Position numbers and translations under genes: made by a program | The notes under the pieces: model-generated | Databases searched by the model: none | Seen by the model: only the letters and a program-made list of their open reading frames with translations | Told to the model about the DNA's origin: nothing | Shown: positions 1 to 7,850 of the stretch, one piece after another | Layout of the letters: each line of letters begins with the position of its first letter | Position numbering within the stretch: the first letter of the stretch is position 1 | Assembly (NCBI GenBank): GCA_029879665.1 | Contig: JAOUPW010000054.1 | Location: 1 to 8,478, forward strand | DNA from: Rhodospirillales bacterium | GTDB taxonomy: Bacteria; Pseudomonadota; Alphaproteobacteria; Rhodospirillales; JAOUPW01 | Length of the DNA stretch: 8,478 nt | Reading direction: 5' to 3'

Positions 1-344
1 AGGGAGGGAGACGTGCTGCCTTCCTCGACCACCAGGGCCTTGGTCTGGAGATCTTCCAGATAGAACTTGTATTCGTCTTCCCGGTAGGAGGGGTTGAGCG
101 GCGCCGTGGTCGCGCAGGTGGCGATGGTGATGAAGGCGGTCGCCATTTCCGGGCCATTGGGCAGCACGATGCTGATTCGGTCGCCCCGTCCGATGCCAAC
201 TTCGTTAAGGGACTTGACGGTTCGCTCGGCGAGGTCGCGCAACCCGGCGTGGCTCAGGTCGGGCCGGTCAGGTGCGGAGATGGCGACATTCTTGCCACCG
301 GCGGCGGCATCCAGTAATTCGATGATGGTTTTGGCTTCGGACAT
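1..344 (-). CDS. Acyl-CoA synthetase (AMP-binding family), oxalyl-CoA-synthetase-like, N-terminal part
   Basis: This is the first 114 codons of an adenylate-forming CoA ligase; the rest lies beyond the left edge. Such enzymes activate a carboxylic acid to an acyl-AMP and then to the CoA thioester in the cytoplasm. The visible part reads MSEAKTIIELLDAAAGG, then a segment around residues 32-45 that matches the usual 'L-x-x-L-A-x-R' region. The core IVLPNGPEMATAF follows near residues 58-70, then TAPLNPSYREDEYKFYL near residues 79-95. The 'APLNPxYxxxEfxFYL' pattern recalls the plant AAE3/yeast Pcs60 oxalyl-CoA synthetase group, from memory of that family. The ATP-binding loop and the substrate pocket are outside the window, so the substrate is not established. 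The start at 344 is supported by an AAGGA ribosome binding site seven bases upstream. The gene is divergent from the O-antigen ligase gene. It could equally be a medium-chain or generic acyl-CoA ligase. Confidence 0.85.
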   Translation of the reverse strand, partial: MSEAKTIIELLDAAAGGKNVAISAPDRPDLSHAGLRDLAERTVKSLNEVGIGRGDRISIVLPNGPEMATAFITIATCATTAPLNPSYREDEYKFYLEDLQTKALVVEEGSTSPS

Positions 345-382
345 GGGTATTTCCTTGGGATGTTCGAGATTCAACGGATCGA

Positions 383-411
383 GTTATGGCCGGATCATGG
401 CGACGGCGCAA
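383..411 (-). promoter_or_regulatory. Weak candidate promoter for the acyl-CoA synthetase gene
   Basis: On the minus strand TTGCGC (411-406) is followed after 17 bases by CATAAC (388-383). The -10 matches the sigma-70 consensus at four of six positions, the -35 at only three. It would start transcription about 30 bases before the ATG at 344. The placement is sensible, but the match is weak enough to arise by chance. Confidence 0.25.
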
Positions 412-428
412 GTCACTGCCACCGCCAT

Positions 429-447
429 TTCAGGCTGAATCCCTGAA
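429..447. repeat. Short inverted repeat in the divergent intergenic gap
   Basis: TTCAGG and CCTGAA (429-434 and 442-447) form a perfect six-base inverted repeat around a seven-base centre. It lies in the roughly 200-base gap (345-547) between the divergent acyl-CoA synthetase and O-antigen ligase genes, just upstream of the candidate promoter for the former. The position would suit an operator for a dimeric regulator, but six-base arms are short and chance is a fair explanation. I see no other gene or structured RNA in 345-547, and no convincing plus-strand promoter. Confidence 0.3.
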
Positions 448-547
448 GGTATGCGCGAATTTGCGTAAATCCCGAGAAAAAATTGCTCCGTCGGAGGGGT
501 TCAATCTGGTCGAATAAGGCTCAAGCCAATGCTATCGTCGGACGGAC

Positions 548-1831
548 ATGTCCAGATTCTTATTTTCCCTCCGTCTTTCTGCCGGAACCGTCCTCGCCCT
601 TGCGGCGGTGTTGACGCCAAGCCTGGCCGTGCTCGCGCCCCGGGGTCTGGCTCCTTTGTTTGTGATTGCCGCCATTGTCGTGCTGGTTCTGCATGCGGTG
701 CGGAAACGGTCGTTTCCTGCACTGGAGCCGAAATCGCCCCTGCTGCTGGCCGGAGTGGTGATCTGGGGCGCGATCAGCGTGCTCTGGTCCATTGTTCCCG
801 AGGCAAGCCTGCGCATGTCGGTGTCCCTGTTCGGAATCTTTCTCGCCGGACTGGTCCTGCTTGCGGCGGTGCGGAGTTTTTCCGGCGCCGACAGGAATTA
901 TTTTAACATCAGCCTGTTGGCCGGGGCTCTGATAGGGCTTGGGGTCCTGGGGTTCGAAGTTTTTTCCGATGCCGCCCTGTTGCGGCTTCTCAAATGGGGT
1001 CCGGGCCTGACGGCGGAACAAATCCGTGTTGATCTGGGCATCAATTATTTCACGTATCTGAAAAACGGAATTTCGGTCATCGCGCTTCTTATCTGGCCGG
1101 TGGCTTTGCTGCTTTGGCGCCGGGACCGAAGGCTTGCCGCCGCCGTAATTTTTATTGCCGCCGCCGCCGCTTATTTCGGCGAAAGCAAGGCATCCGTGGC
1201 GGCGTTGGCTACGGGCGCGATTTTTGCCGGGATCGGCGCGATCCTGCCGAAGAAGGGCGGCGTGCTTCTCGGTTTTTTGATTGCCGCCGGTGTTTTGCTG
1301 GCGCCGGTTCCGTTCTATCTTGCGGGGGATCCGCAAGACTCCGTCGAACTCCGGGAAAAAGCCCCTGCCGCCGCTTACAACCGGCTCAAAATCTGGCACT
1401 TCACGGCACAAAAAATCGCGCAACGTCCGATTCTGGGATGGGGGCTCGATTCTTCCCGCGTCATTCCCGGCGGTCAGGAAGAAATAAAGGTCTATTACGA
1501 TTCGCGGGATTCCGCCGGCAACCGTCAATTCGAATTTCAGGAACGCATGCCGCTGCACCCCCACAATGCTTTTCTGCAGGTATGGTTGGAACTGGGTCTG
1601 ATCGGCGCGATCCTGTGCGGTCTTATTCCGGTTTCCATATCCCTCGCCATTTGCAGAATCTTGCCCGACGGTCCCAACCGCGCCGCCGCCTTCGGCGCCT
1701 TGGGCACGGCCTTAACCCTCGCCGGTCTCAGCTATGGACTCTGGCAAAGCTGGTGGCTGGCGGCATTATGGCTGGCGGCGCTCTTTATGATTGCGTCACA
1801 AGGCCTACGGAAAAATGGAGAACCTGGTTGA
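548..1831 (+). CDS. O-antigen ligase / polymerase family membrane protein (Wzy_C type)
   Basis: A 427-residue inner-membrane protein of the WaaL/Wzy superfamily, which transfers or polymerises undecaprenyl-linked glycans on the periplasmic face. Hydrophobic segments run from about residue 12 to 257 (roughly nine helices). A long polar loop follows at about 258-345, then two or three more helices to about 418. This topology, with a large periplasmic loop late in the protein, is typical of the family. The loop holds RLKIWHFT (279-286), GWGLDSS (297-303) and HPHNAFLQVWLELG (337-350). The last matches the conserved 'HxHNxxLxxxxexG' motif, whose histidine is needed in studied WaaL proteins. ATG 548 is the first start after an in-frame stop at 515; its ribosome binding site (GGACGG) is weak. 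The stop overlaps the start of the lyase gene, so the two are probably cotranslated. Ligase, O-unit polymerase and capsule polymerase cannot be told apart by sequence alone. Confidence 0.85.
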   Translation: MSRFLFSLRLSAGTVLALAAVLTPSLAVLAPRGLAPLFVIAAIVVLVLHAVRKRSFPALEPKSPLLLAGVVIWGAISVLWSIVPEASLRMSVSLFGIFLAGLVLLAAVRSFSGADRNYFNISLLAGALIGLGVLGFEVFSDAALLRLLKWGPGLTAEQIRVDLGINYFTYLKNGISVIALLIWPVALLLWRRDRRLAAAVIFIAAAAAYFGESKASVAALATGAIFAGIGAILPKKGGVLLGFLIAAGVLLAPVPFYLAGDPQDSVELREKAPAAAYNRLKIWHFTAQKIAQRPILGWGLDSSRVIPGGQEEIKVYYDSRDSAGNRQFEFQERMPLHPHNAFLQVWLELGLIGAILCGLIPVSISLAICRILPDGPNRAAAFGALGTALTLAGLSYGLWQSWWLAALWLAALFMIASQGLRKNGEPG

Positions 1832-3912
1832 TGATGCGGCTGATGGAAGTGGCGCGCCGGGCCTGGGGCAAACCGCCGCAAGCGATATTCCGCTGGGCGT
1901 TGCGCCACCTCCGGGGCGAGGTGGACCAATTCCTGGCGCCGGGCAGAGCCGCGCGCCTGACGCCGGGAAAGCTTCTTCGCGTCCTTGGCGCCGATGACAT
2001 TGATAAGCTTTGGAACGACCTTGCCGGCGGACCATATCCGGCCATGACCGTGCCCTTGGACCCGAAGGTCTGTGACAACGCCTGCCCCGGCGAAACGGCG
2101 CGCATCCTGGCGGCGGCGGAAGCCGTGCTGGCCCGCCGCGTCGATCTGTTGGGCTCCGGCCCGGTGGACCTGGGATCGCCCATCGACTGGCACACGGATT
2201 TCAAAAGCGGCCAGTCCTGGCCCCTGGCGCCTTTCTGCCGCATTCCCATGACCGACCTGGGCCGGGATTCCGACATCAAGGTGCCGTGGGAACTGTCCCG
2301 TCTGCAATGGCTGATCCCCGCAGGACAGGCACATCTTCTCACCGGCGAGGACCGCTACGGCGAAGAGGTTCGCGCCATCATTGAAGAATGGGATGACGCC
2401 AATCCCTTTGCCCGGGGCGTCAATTGGGCGTGTCCCATGGATATCGCGATCCGGGGCATGACCCTGACGTGGTTGTTCCACGTATTCGCGAAGGCGCCTT
2501 CCTGGCGGGACCGGGGATTTCGGGAAAGATTTCTCCGTCTTATATATCTGCACGGCAATTTCGTTCATCGGCATCTGGAATATGCCTTCATCAACGGCAA
2601 CCATCTGATCGCTGATGCCGCCGGCCTGGTGTTTCTCGGCCTATTTTTCGGACAGGGGCGGACGCCGGAAAGATGGCAGCGGACGGGATGGCGGGTTCTT
2701 GAACGCGAACTGCCAAAACAGATTCATGCCGACGGCGCCGATTTCGAAGCCTCCACCGCCTACCACCGGCTGGTGGCCGAATTGTTTGCGCTTCCGGCGT
2801 TATTCCGTGAACGTCGTGGGCTGGAAGTGGATGCGGATTACAGGAAGCGGCTTGAAGCCATGGCCGCCTTCGCCGCCGCTTATTCCCGGGACGATGGTTC
2901 CTCACCCAACTGGGGAGACGCCGATGACGGGCGCGCGATTCCGATGGGCGGTCAGGCGCGGGGCGATCACCGGTATTTGGCGGGGCTGATCGGATTGGCC
3001 TGGGGCAACGCCGATCTTGTCCGCCAGGCCGGGGGGCCGGCCAGCGAATTGCTCTGGCTGTTGGGGCCCGAGGCCGCCTTCAGGCTGCCGGATACGCCGG
3101 CGCGTCATGCTTCAAAGGGATATGCCGATGCCGGGGTTTTCATCCTACGCGGCGATGGGGATCATGTGTTTATGGATTGCGGCCCGGTCGGTTTCGCCGG
3201 CAGGGGCGGCCACGGCCACAACGATTGCCTGTCCTTTGAAGCCGCGCTTAACGGGGTTCTTCTGGTCCAGGACCGGGGCACTTACGTCTATTCGGCCTCC
3301 GCCCAATGGCGCAACCGCTTCCGCGGCACCGCCTATCACAGCACGCCCATGATCGACGGCGAAGAACAAAACCGTTTCGTACATCCCCATCTGCTGTGGA
3401 CGGTTCATGACGACGCCAAGCCGGCGTTGCGCCAATGGCAGCCGGGACCGGAGCGGGACGTGTTCGAAGGCTCGCACTCAGGTTATCTTCGCCTCGCTCA
3501 TCCGGTGACGCCGGTGCGCGGCATGGTGCTGGATAAAAGTTCTCACGCTCTTCTAATTGCGGACCGTTTCGAAGGGGCGGGGGATCACGGGATTTCCATT
3601 CCCTATCATCTGGCACCCGGCGTGCGCGTCGAACCGGCCGGTGTCAGCGCTTGGCGGCTTACGGCACAGGGCAGGTTTTTTCTGTTTGTTTTTTCCTCGC
3701 CCGCCCATTGGGATTGCGCCCTGGAAGACGTTTTCTCGTCGCCGTCTTACGGGGTCAAGGAACCGGCGCAGGCGCTTACCTTCTCGCGGTCGGGGCCGTT
3801 GGCTCCCTTAATGAGCGCCATCTTCCCGGAAAACAACGCACCCGCTGATCCGCAATCCTGGATGAAGCGCCTCGCCGCCAGCGTCTTTACAGGCTTTGAG
3901 GGCTTATCCTAA
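1831..3912 (+). CDS. Heparinase II/III family polysaccharide lyase-like protein
   Basis: A 693-residue protein of the heparinase II/III type, whose members cleave uronic-acid-containing polysaccharides by beta-elimination. The N-terminal half looks like the alpha/alpha toroid and includes NGNH at residues 255-258 and STAYH at 308-312. The C-terminal half looks like the beta-sandwich domain and begins around residue 430. It carries GRGGHGHND at 457-465 and then a GVLLVQDRGTY segment. The Asn, Tyr-His and GHGHND residues correspond, by family knowledge, to the catalytic Asn/Tyr/His of heparinase-type lyases. I chose ATG 1831 because it overlaps the preceding stop as TGATG and has GGAG ten bases upstream. 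The same frame stays open back to 1114, but that part lies inside the membrane-protein gene and its translation is Arg-rich shadow sequence. No signal peptide is visible (MMRLMEVARRAWG is basic and amphipathic), so export is uncertain. The substrate is unknown; a role in trimming or turnover of the locus's own polysaccharide is inference. Confidence 0.88.
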   Translation: MMRLMEVARRAWGKPPQAIFRWALRHLRGEVDQFLAPGRAARLTPGKLLRVLGADDIDKLWNDLAGGPYPAMTVPLDPKVCDNACPGETARILAAAEAVLARRVDLLGSGPVDLGSPIDWHTDFKSGQSWPLAPFCRIPMTDLGRDSDIKVPWELSRLQWLIPAGQAHLLTGEDRYGEEVRAIIEEWDDANPFARGVNWACPMDIAIRGMTLTWLFHVFAKAPSWRDRGFRERFLRLIYLHGNFVHRHLEYAFINGNHLIADAAGLVFLGLFFGQGRTPERWQRTGWRVLERELPKQIHADGADFEASTAYHRLVAELFALPALFRERRGLEVDADYRKRLEAMAAFAAAYSRDDGSSPNWGDADDGRAIPMGGQARGDHRYLAGLIGLAWGNADLVRQAGGPASELLWLLGPEAAFRLPDTPARHASKGYADAGVFILRGDGDHVFMDCGPVGFAGRGGHGHNDCLSFEAALNGVLLVQDRGTYVYSASAQWRNRFRGTAYHSTPMIDGEEQNRFVHPHLLWTVHDDAKPALRQWQPGPERDVFEGSHSGYLRLAHPVTPVRGMVLDKSSHALLIADRFEGAGDHGISIPYHLAPGVRVEPAGVSAWRLTAQGRFFLFVFSSPAHWDCALEDVFSSPSYGVKEPAQALTFSRSGPLAPLMSAIFPENNAPADPQSWMKRLAASVFTGFEGLS

Positions 3913-3914
3913 GC
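3902..3914. repeat. Small inverted repeat across the two convergent stop codons
   Basis: GCTTA-TCC-TAAGC forms a five-base stem with a three-base loop. It contains the TAA stop of the lyase gene (3910-3912) and, on the other strand, the TAG stop of the asparagine synthase gene (3911-3909). There is no T-run on either side, so it is not a normal intrinsic terminator. With no intergenic space here, transcription from the two sides must end inside the opposing gene or by another mechanism. Confidence 0.35.
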
Positions 3915-5923
3915 GATCCAGTGATCGTGCCAGGCGACAAGGTTAAACAGGGTCCAGAGATAAAGGCTGTTGTTGCGCTTGGCCTCCCGGTGTTCGCGGA
4001 ACATTGAAGTAATCACGGCGGGATCGAAGTAATCCCGCTCCATCATCGCCGATCCCAGGATTGTGCTTTCCGCCTGTCGGCCGAAATCGCCCAGCAGCCA
4101 TTGTTCCATGGGCGCGCCAAAGCCCATTTTTTTACGATAGAGAATGTCGTCGGGCAGCAGGTCCTTCATCGCTTGTTTAAGAAGATATTTGGGTTCGCCG
4201 CCTTTAAGTTTCCATGCTTGCGGGATGTCCATGGTGAATTCCACCAGCCGGTGATCGAGGAACGGCACCCGCCCTTCCACCGAAGTGGACATGGTGATCT
4301 TGTCCACCCGCGCCAGCAGCAATTCCGGGAGCCGCACCCTGAATTCCTTATGGATCATGCGGGTAAGATCGTCGGCACCCGGATGACCGGCGTCGAACGG
4401 GTCCATGAAGGCGTCGACCACGGCGGCGCTTTCCGCCGAATCGATCCAGTCTCCGCCCAGGCCGGTCTCAATCAGGTCGGCGCGGTCGTGATCGCCGGCG
4501 AAGGCGCCTGGGCGGACCATCTGTTCCTTGAGCACATTCCAATAGGCGTGGGACGCCGACCAGAACAGTTCCTGGTCCCGCGCCGCGCGCAAAAGGATAT
4601 CGGCGGGGCGTTCGAAGGCCCGGTTGCGCCGGGCGGCGGCGACGGAAATGTCGGCGATGGCGCGCCGGAGCCCCCCGGCACCATCCGGGTGTAGGGTTTC
4701 CAGAAATAGCGGCCGAGTTGCAGGTGCTGGATATAGTTTTTGTAGCCGGCAAACTGTTCGTCCGATCCTTCGCCGACCTGAACCACGGTGACGCCGGCTT
4801 CCTTGGCCAATTTGGAAACAAAATAAAGGGGAATGCAAACCCAATCGGCAATCGGTTCGTCCTGATGATGAACCAGATCGTCCAGATATCCGGTCATGTC
4901 GGTTTCGTCGATCAGAACTTCGTGGTGGTTGGTATTGAACAGCTTGGCCGCGCGTTTGGCGTAATCCATTTCGTTGAGGTGGGGATGATCCTTGAAGCCG
5001 ACGGTGAAGGTATTGACCGGGTTGTCCAGATACTTGCTCATCAGTGCGACGTTGGCCGAAGAATCGATGCCGCCGGAAAGAAAGGCGCCGAAGGGAACGT
5101 CGGAAATCATGCGCTTTTCCACGGCTGATTCCAGGCGCTGGCGGATGCCGTCGACGTAGAACTTCTCTTTCTCCGTATCGTTCATCCCATTGACGGCGTC
5201 CTGGTTGATGGCTTGACCGGGCACCGCGTTCCAGTATCGTTTCGCCCGCATGCGGGCTGCGGCGTCCACTTCCATGAAATGACCCGGCGGCAGTTTGTAA
5301 ATGTCCCGGAACATGGTCAGCGGCGCTGGCGCGATCATGTAGCTGAGGTAATGATTGACCGCCGCCGGTTCGATCTCGCGGGGGAAGGCGGGATCGCTGA
5401 GGATCGCCTTGATTTCGGAAGCAAAGCGGAAATGACCGCCGGCGCGAGTGAAATAGACGGGCTTGATGCCGACCCGGTCGCGGGCCAGGGTCAGTTTTTT
5501 TAACTTTTCATCCCAAATGGCGAAGGCGAACATGCCGTCCAGGCGTTCGAGCAGCCCTTCAATGCCCCATTGTTCAAAACCATGAACGATCACTTCGGTG
5601 TCGGAGTGGTCGCTGCGGAAGCGGTGGCCCGCCGCTTCCAGTTCCAGGCGCAAGTCCGCATGGTTGTAGATTTCACCGTTGTAGGTGACGATAACGCGTC
5701 CGTCTTCGTTGCTCATAGGCTGGGCGGCGCTTTCCGACAGATCGACGATAGCGAGGCGCAGATGGGCGAGCCCAATGCGGCCCTGGCCTGCGATCTTGAG
5801 GCCGTTGCCGTCCGGGCCCCGGTGGGTCATGCTGTCCCGCATGGCGGCGAGAAGGGACGTCAGCTCTTCACGGCCCATTCCGGGCAATTGTTCTGGGCAG
5901 AGAATACCGGCAATACCACACAT
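3909..5923 (-). pseudogene. asnB: Asparagine synthase (glutamine-hydrolysing), polysaccharide-locus type, interrupted by a frameshift
   Basis: AsnB-type enzymes release ammonia from glutamine in an N-terminal Ntn glutaminase domain and pass it to an ATP-activated carboxylate in the C-terminal synthetase domain. The start at 5923 is fixed by MCGIAGI, with Cys2 as the nucleophile. The glutaminase domain shows RGPDG (35-39) and YNGEIYN (81-87). The synthetase domain shows the ATP-pyrophosphatase loop SGGIDSS (283-289) and GEGSDE (384-389). At residues 416-418 (4678-4670, codons CCG GGG GGC) the frame is lost. Homology resumes in the -1 frame at LRRAIADISV (from 4670) and continues through EGRVPFLDH and KKMGFGAP to TAG at 3909. 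As written, the first frame ends at 4472 after 483 residues, the last 65 of them nonsense; restoring one G gives about 671 residues. That is longer than the roughly 550 of E. coli AsnB but usual for copies in exopolysaccharide loci. It converges on the lyase gene with a four-base overlap. A sequencing or assembly error, a true mutation or recoding are all possible; an error or mutation is likeliest. Confidence 0.88.
4670..4676 (-). other. Frameshift point in asnB: run of six G (G GGG GGC)
   Basis: The minus strand reads six G then C at 4676-4670. Reading before it is in the frame of ATG 5923; recognisable asparagine-synthase sequence after it is one frame back, as if one G were missing. The heptamer also fits the X-XXY-YYZ slippery pattern in the original frame. 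A 6-bp stem with a 5-base loop (4634-4618) follows 35 bases downstream, further than usual stimulatory structures. Loss of one base in a homopolymer is the simplest reading. Confidence 0.8.
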
Positions 5924-5956
5924 ACGGGCGTTAGTCCTTCAGGGGCGGGAGAAGCC

Positions 5957-5984
5957 ATTTTGTCTATTTCACGGGCGCTGACAA
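5957..5984 (-). promoter_or_regulatory. Candidate sigma-70 promoter for asnB
   Basis: On the minus strand TTGTCA (5984-5979, five of six consensus bases) is followed after 16 bases by CAAAAT (5962-5957, four of six). It lies about 33 bases before the asnB ATG, with a GAAGGA ribosome binding site in between, 11 bases before the start. The placement in the divergent asnB/fhs gap is right, but the assignment is by eye only. Confidence 0.35.
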
Positions 5985-6024
5985 GGACCGCCAAGATTTT
6001 CAATGCACTGACCGGATTTCTTCT

Positions 6025-6030
6025 TATGAT
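6025..6030 (+). promoter_or_regulatory. Candidate -10 element for fhs
   Basis: TATGAT matches five of six bases of the sigma-70 -10 box and lies 40 bases before the fhs start, inside the 147-base divergent gap with asnB. No clear -35 hexamer sits 16-18 bases upstream, so an activator or a degenerate -35 would be needed. I see no riboswitch-like structure in the short leader. The fhs ribosome binding site is GGAAGG at 6060-6065. Confidence 0.25.
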
Positions 6031-6070
6031 TGACCGGGAGAAGGTTGTTATCTGTTAACGGAAGGCGCCC

Positions 6071-7747
6071 ATGGAAGCCAAAAGCGATCTCGAAATTGCC
6101 CGAGAAGCCGATTTGTTGCCGATTGAGGACATCGCCGGAAAACTGGGAATCGAAGACCGGTTCGTCGAGCCCTATGGCCATGACAAGGCCAAGATCGGCC
6201 TCGATTTCCTCAAGACCCTGGAAGGGCGCCCCGACGGCAAGCTGATACTGGTCACCGCGGTGACGCCGACGCCAGCCGGCGAAGGCAAAACCACGACCTC
6301 CGTGGGGTTGGGCGATGCGCTCAATCTGATTGGCAAGAAGGCGATGCTCTGCCTGCGCGAACCCAGCCTCGGCCCATGTTTCGGCATGAAGGGTGGGGCC
6401 GCCGGTGGCGGTTATGCTCAAGTGGTGCCGATGGAATCCATCAACCTTCATTTTACCGGCGATATGCATGCCATCGCCGCCGCCAATAACCTGCTGGCGG
6501 CAATGATCGACAACCATATTTATTGGGGCAACAAATTAGATCTCGACAGTCGGCGGATTACCTGGCACCGCGCCATCGACATGAACGATCGCTCGCTCCG
6601 CAACACCGTGACGTCCCTGGGCGGGGCCGCCAACGGCTATCCCCGGGAAAACGGCTTCGATATCACCGCCGCGTCTGAAGTTATGGCGATCCTGTGCCTA
6701 GCCATATCCCAGGGCGACCTCCGGGAGCGACTCGGTAAAATCGTCGTCGGGTACACGCGGGACAGAAAGCCGGTAACGGCGGGGGAATTGGAAGCCGCCG
6801 GCGCCATGGCGGCCCTTCTCAAGGACGCGTTGAAGCCGAATCTGGTGCAGACCCTGGAACATACGCCCGCCTTTATTCATGGCGGTCCGTTCGGCAACAT
6901 CGCGCATGGCTGTAATTCTGCAATTGCCACCAGAACCGCCTTGAAGCTTTCCGATTACATCGTCACCGAAGCCGGGTTTGGCGCCGATCTGGGGGCGGAA
7001 AAATTCTTCGATATCAAATGCCGCCTGTCAGGATTGCGGCCCGATGCCGCGGTGGTCGTCGCGACGGCGCGGGCGCTGAAAATGCACGGCGGCGTCGGCA
7101 AGGGGGAATTGCACCGGGAAAATCCGGCGGCCTTGCGCGAGGGCGTTGCCAACCTGTTCCGCCATGTGGAAAACGTAGGCTTTTACGGCGTTCCGGCAAT
7201 CGTCGCCATCAACCGTTTTCCCACCGACAGTGATGGCGAAATCGAGCTCCTGCGGGACCTTTGCGCCGACGCCGGGGTCAAAGTCGCGGTCGCCGATCAT
7301 TGGGCCCGGGGCGGCGCGGGCGCGGTTGATCTGGCCGAAACCGTGGTGGAAGTGATCGAAACATCACCCTCCCGCTTTCAGGTTCTTTATCCCGACAAAA
7401 TGCCCTTGTGGAGCAAGGCGCGCATGATCGCCCAGACCATTTACCGCGCCGACGACATCATCGCCGACAAGGCGGTGCGCGACCGCATCAAGGAACTCCA
7501 GGAAGGCGGTTACGGACATTTCCCCATCTGCATGGCCAAGACCCAGTACAGTTTTTCTTCCGATCCCAACCTTAAGAACGCGCCGGATAATTTCGTTCTG
7601 CCGATCCGCGAGGTGCGGCTTGCCGGCGGTGCCGAATTCGTCATCCTAATCTGCGGCGATATCATGACCATGCCCGGTCTGCCCCGGGTTCCCGCCGCCA
7701 ACAACATCAGTATTGACGATACCGGCCAGATCAACGGGTTGTTTTAA
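6071..7747 (+). CDS. fhs: Formate-tetrahydrofolate ligase (10-formyl-THF synthetase)
   Basis: This cytoplasmic enzyme joins formate to tetrahydrofolate using ATP, giving 10-formyl-THF for purine, formyl-Met and one-carbon metabolism; in methylotrophs (where it is called FtfL) it feeds the serine cycle. The 558-residue length is the normal family size. The ATP-binding loop [12 protein letters not shown] is at 65-76. The first family signature [11 protein letters not shown] is at 105-115, [14 protein letters not shown] starts at 263, and the second signature [12 protein letters not shown] is at 330-341. The protein ends with an intact [13 protein letters not shown] C-terminus. The start at 6071 has GGAAGG five bases upstream and the N-terminus aligns with the family. 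The gene is divergent from asnB and is followed by a UbiD-family gene in the same direction after a 143-base gap. No folD or other folate gene is in view, so its pathway role cannot be settled here. The identification itself is secure. Confidence 0.98.
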   Translation: MEAKSDLEIAREADLLPIEDIAGKLGIEDRFVEPYGHDKAKIGLDFLKTLEGRPDGKLILVTAVTPTPAGEGKTTTSVGLGDALNLIGKKAMLCLREPSLGPCFGMKGGAAGGGYAQVVPMESINLHFTGDMHAIAAANNLLAAMIDNHIYWGNKLDLDSRRITWHRAIDMNDRSLRNTVTSLGGAANGYPRENGFDITAASEVMAILCLAISQGDLRERLGKIVVGYTRDRKPVTAGELEAAGAMAALLKDALKPNLVQTLEHTPAFIHGGPFGNIAHGCNSAIATRTALKLSDYIVTEAGFGADLGAEKFFDIKCRLSGLRPDAAVVVATARALKMHGGVGKGELHRENPAALREGVANLFRHVENVGFYGVPAIVAINRFPTDSDGEIELLRDLCADAGVKVAVADHWARGGAGAVDLAETVVEVIETSPSRFQVLYPDKMPLWSKARMIAQTIYRADDIIADKAVRDRIKELQEGGYGHFPICMAKTQYSFSSDPNLKNAPDNFVLPIREVRLAGGAEFVILICGDIMTMPGLPRVPAANNISIDDTGQINGLF

Positions 7748-7821
7748 CGTCACCAGAGGTCTGAAAACAACCAAGCAGGTGAAGTTTAAAATTTTTCTAT
7801 TTCCGGTCAGGCTGGGGAGAG

Positions 7822-7850
7822 TTGTCTTCACAGGCTCCTTGCGCTATTCA
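7822..7850 (+). promoter_or_regulatory. Weak candidate promoter for the UbiD-family gene
   Basis: TTGTCT (7822-7827) and TATTCA (7845-7850) are separated by 17 bases, matching the sigma-70 consensus at four and three of six positions. The 143-base gap 7748-7890 also contains an AT-rich stretch at about 7785-7800 and a small hairpin GCGCT-ATTCAG-AGCGC (7841-7856) that overlaps the -10. I see no GC-rich hairpin followed by a T-run after fhs, so readthrough from fhs is possible and this promoter may not be real. Confidence 0.2.

Noticed and set aside
1153..1171. GCC-rich run as a microsatellite
   Set aside because: It encodes an alanine-rich part of a membrane helix and is ordinary for this base composition.
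560..1564. Minus-strand open frame of 334 codons opposite the O-antigen ligase gene
   Set aside because: Composition rich in Arg, Gln and Gly, typical of an antisense shadow in GC-rich coding DNA; the plus-strand gene has clear family motifs.
1114..1830. Upstream open extension of the lyase reading frame, which would give a 932-residue protein
   Set aside because: It lies entirely within the well-supported membrane-protein gene in another frame, its translation is Arg- and Gly-rich without family resemblance, and the TGATG start at 1831 explains the gene.
4472..4670. The 65 codons after the frameshift in the original asnB frame, as a real C-terminus
   Set aside because: Pro/Ser/Arg-rich out-of-frame sequence; the conserved asparagine synthase sequence continues in the neighbouring frame over the same bases.
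4671..4844. ATG at 4844 as the start of a separate second gene
   Set aside because: The first 58 or so residues from that ATG are out-of-frame translation of conserved asnB sequence; real homology starts only at the frameshift point.
5570..6058. Plus-strand open frame covering the asnB start and the divergent gap, ending just before fhs
   Set aside because: Mostly the antisense of the conserved glutaminase domain, and its translation shows no recognisable domain.
6030..6058. TTGACC with TGTTAA after 17 bases as the fhs promoter
   Set aside because: Transcription would begin at or after the ribosome binding site, leaving no usable leader.
5969..6517. Minus-strand open frame over the fhs 5' part
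   Set aside because: Shadow of fhs, with no independent support and no recognisable domain.
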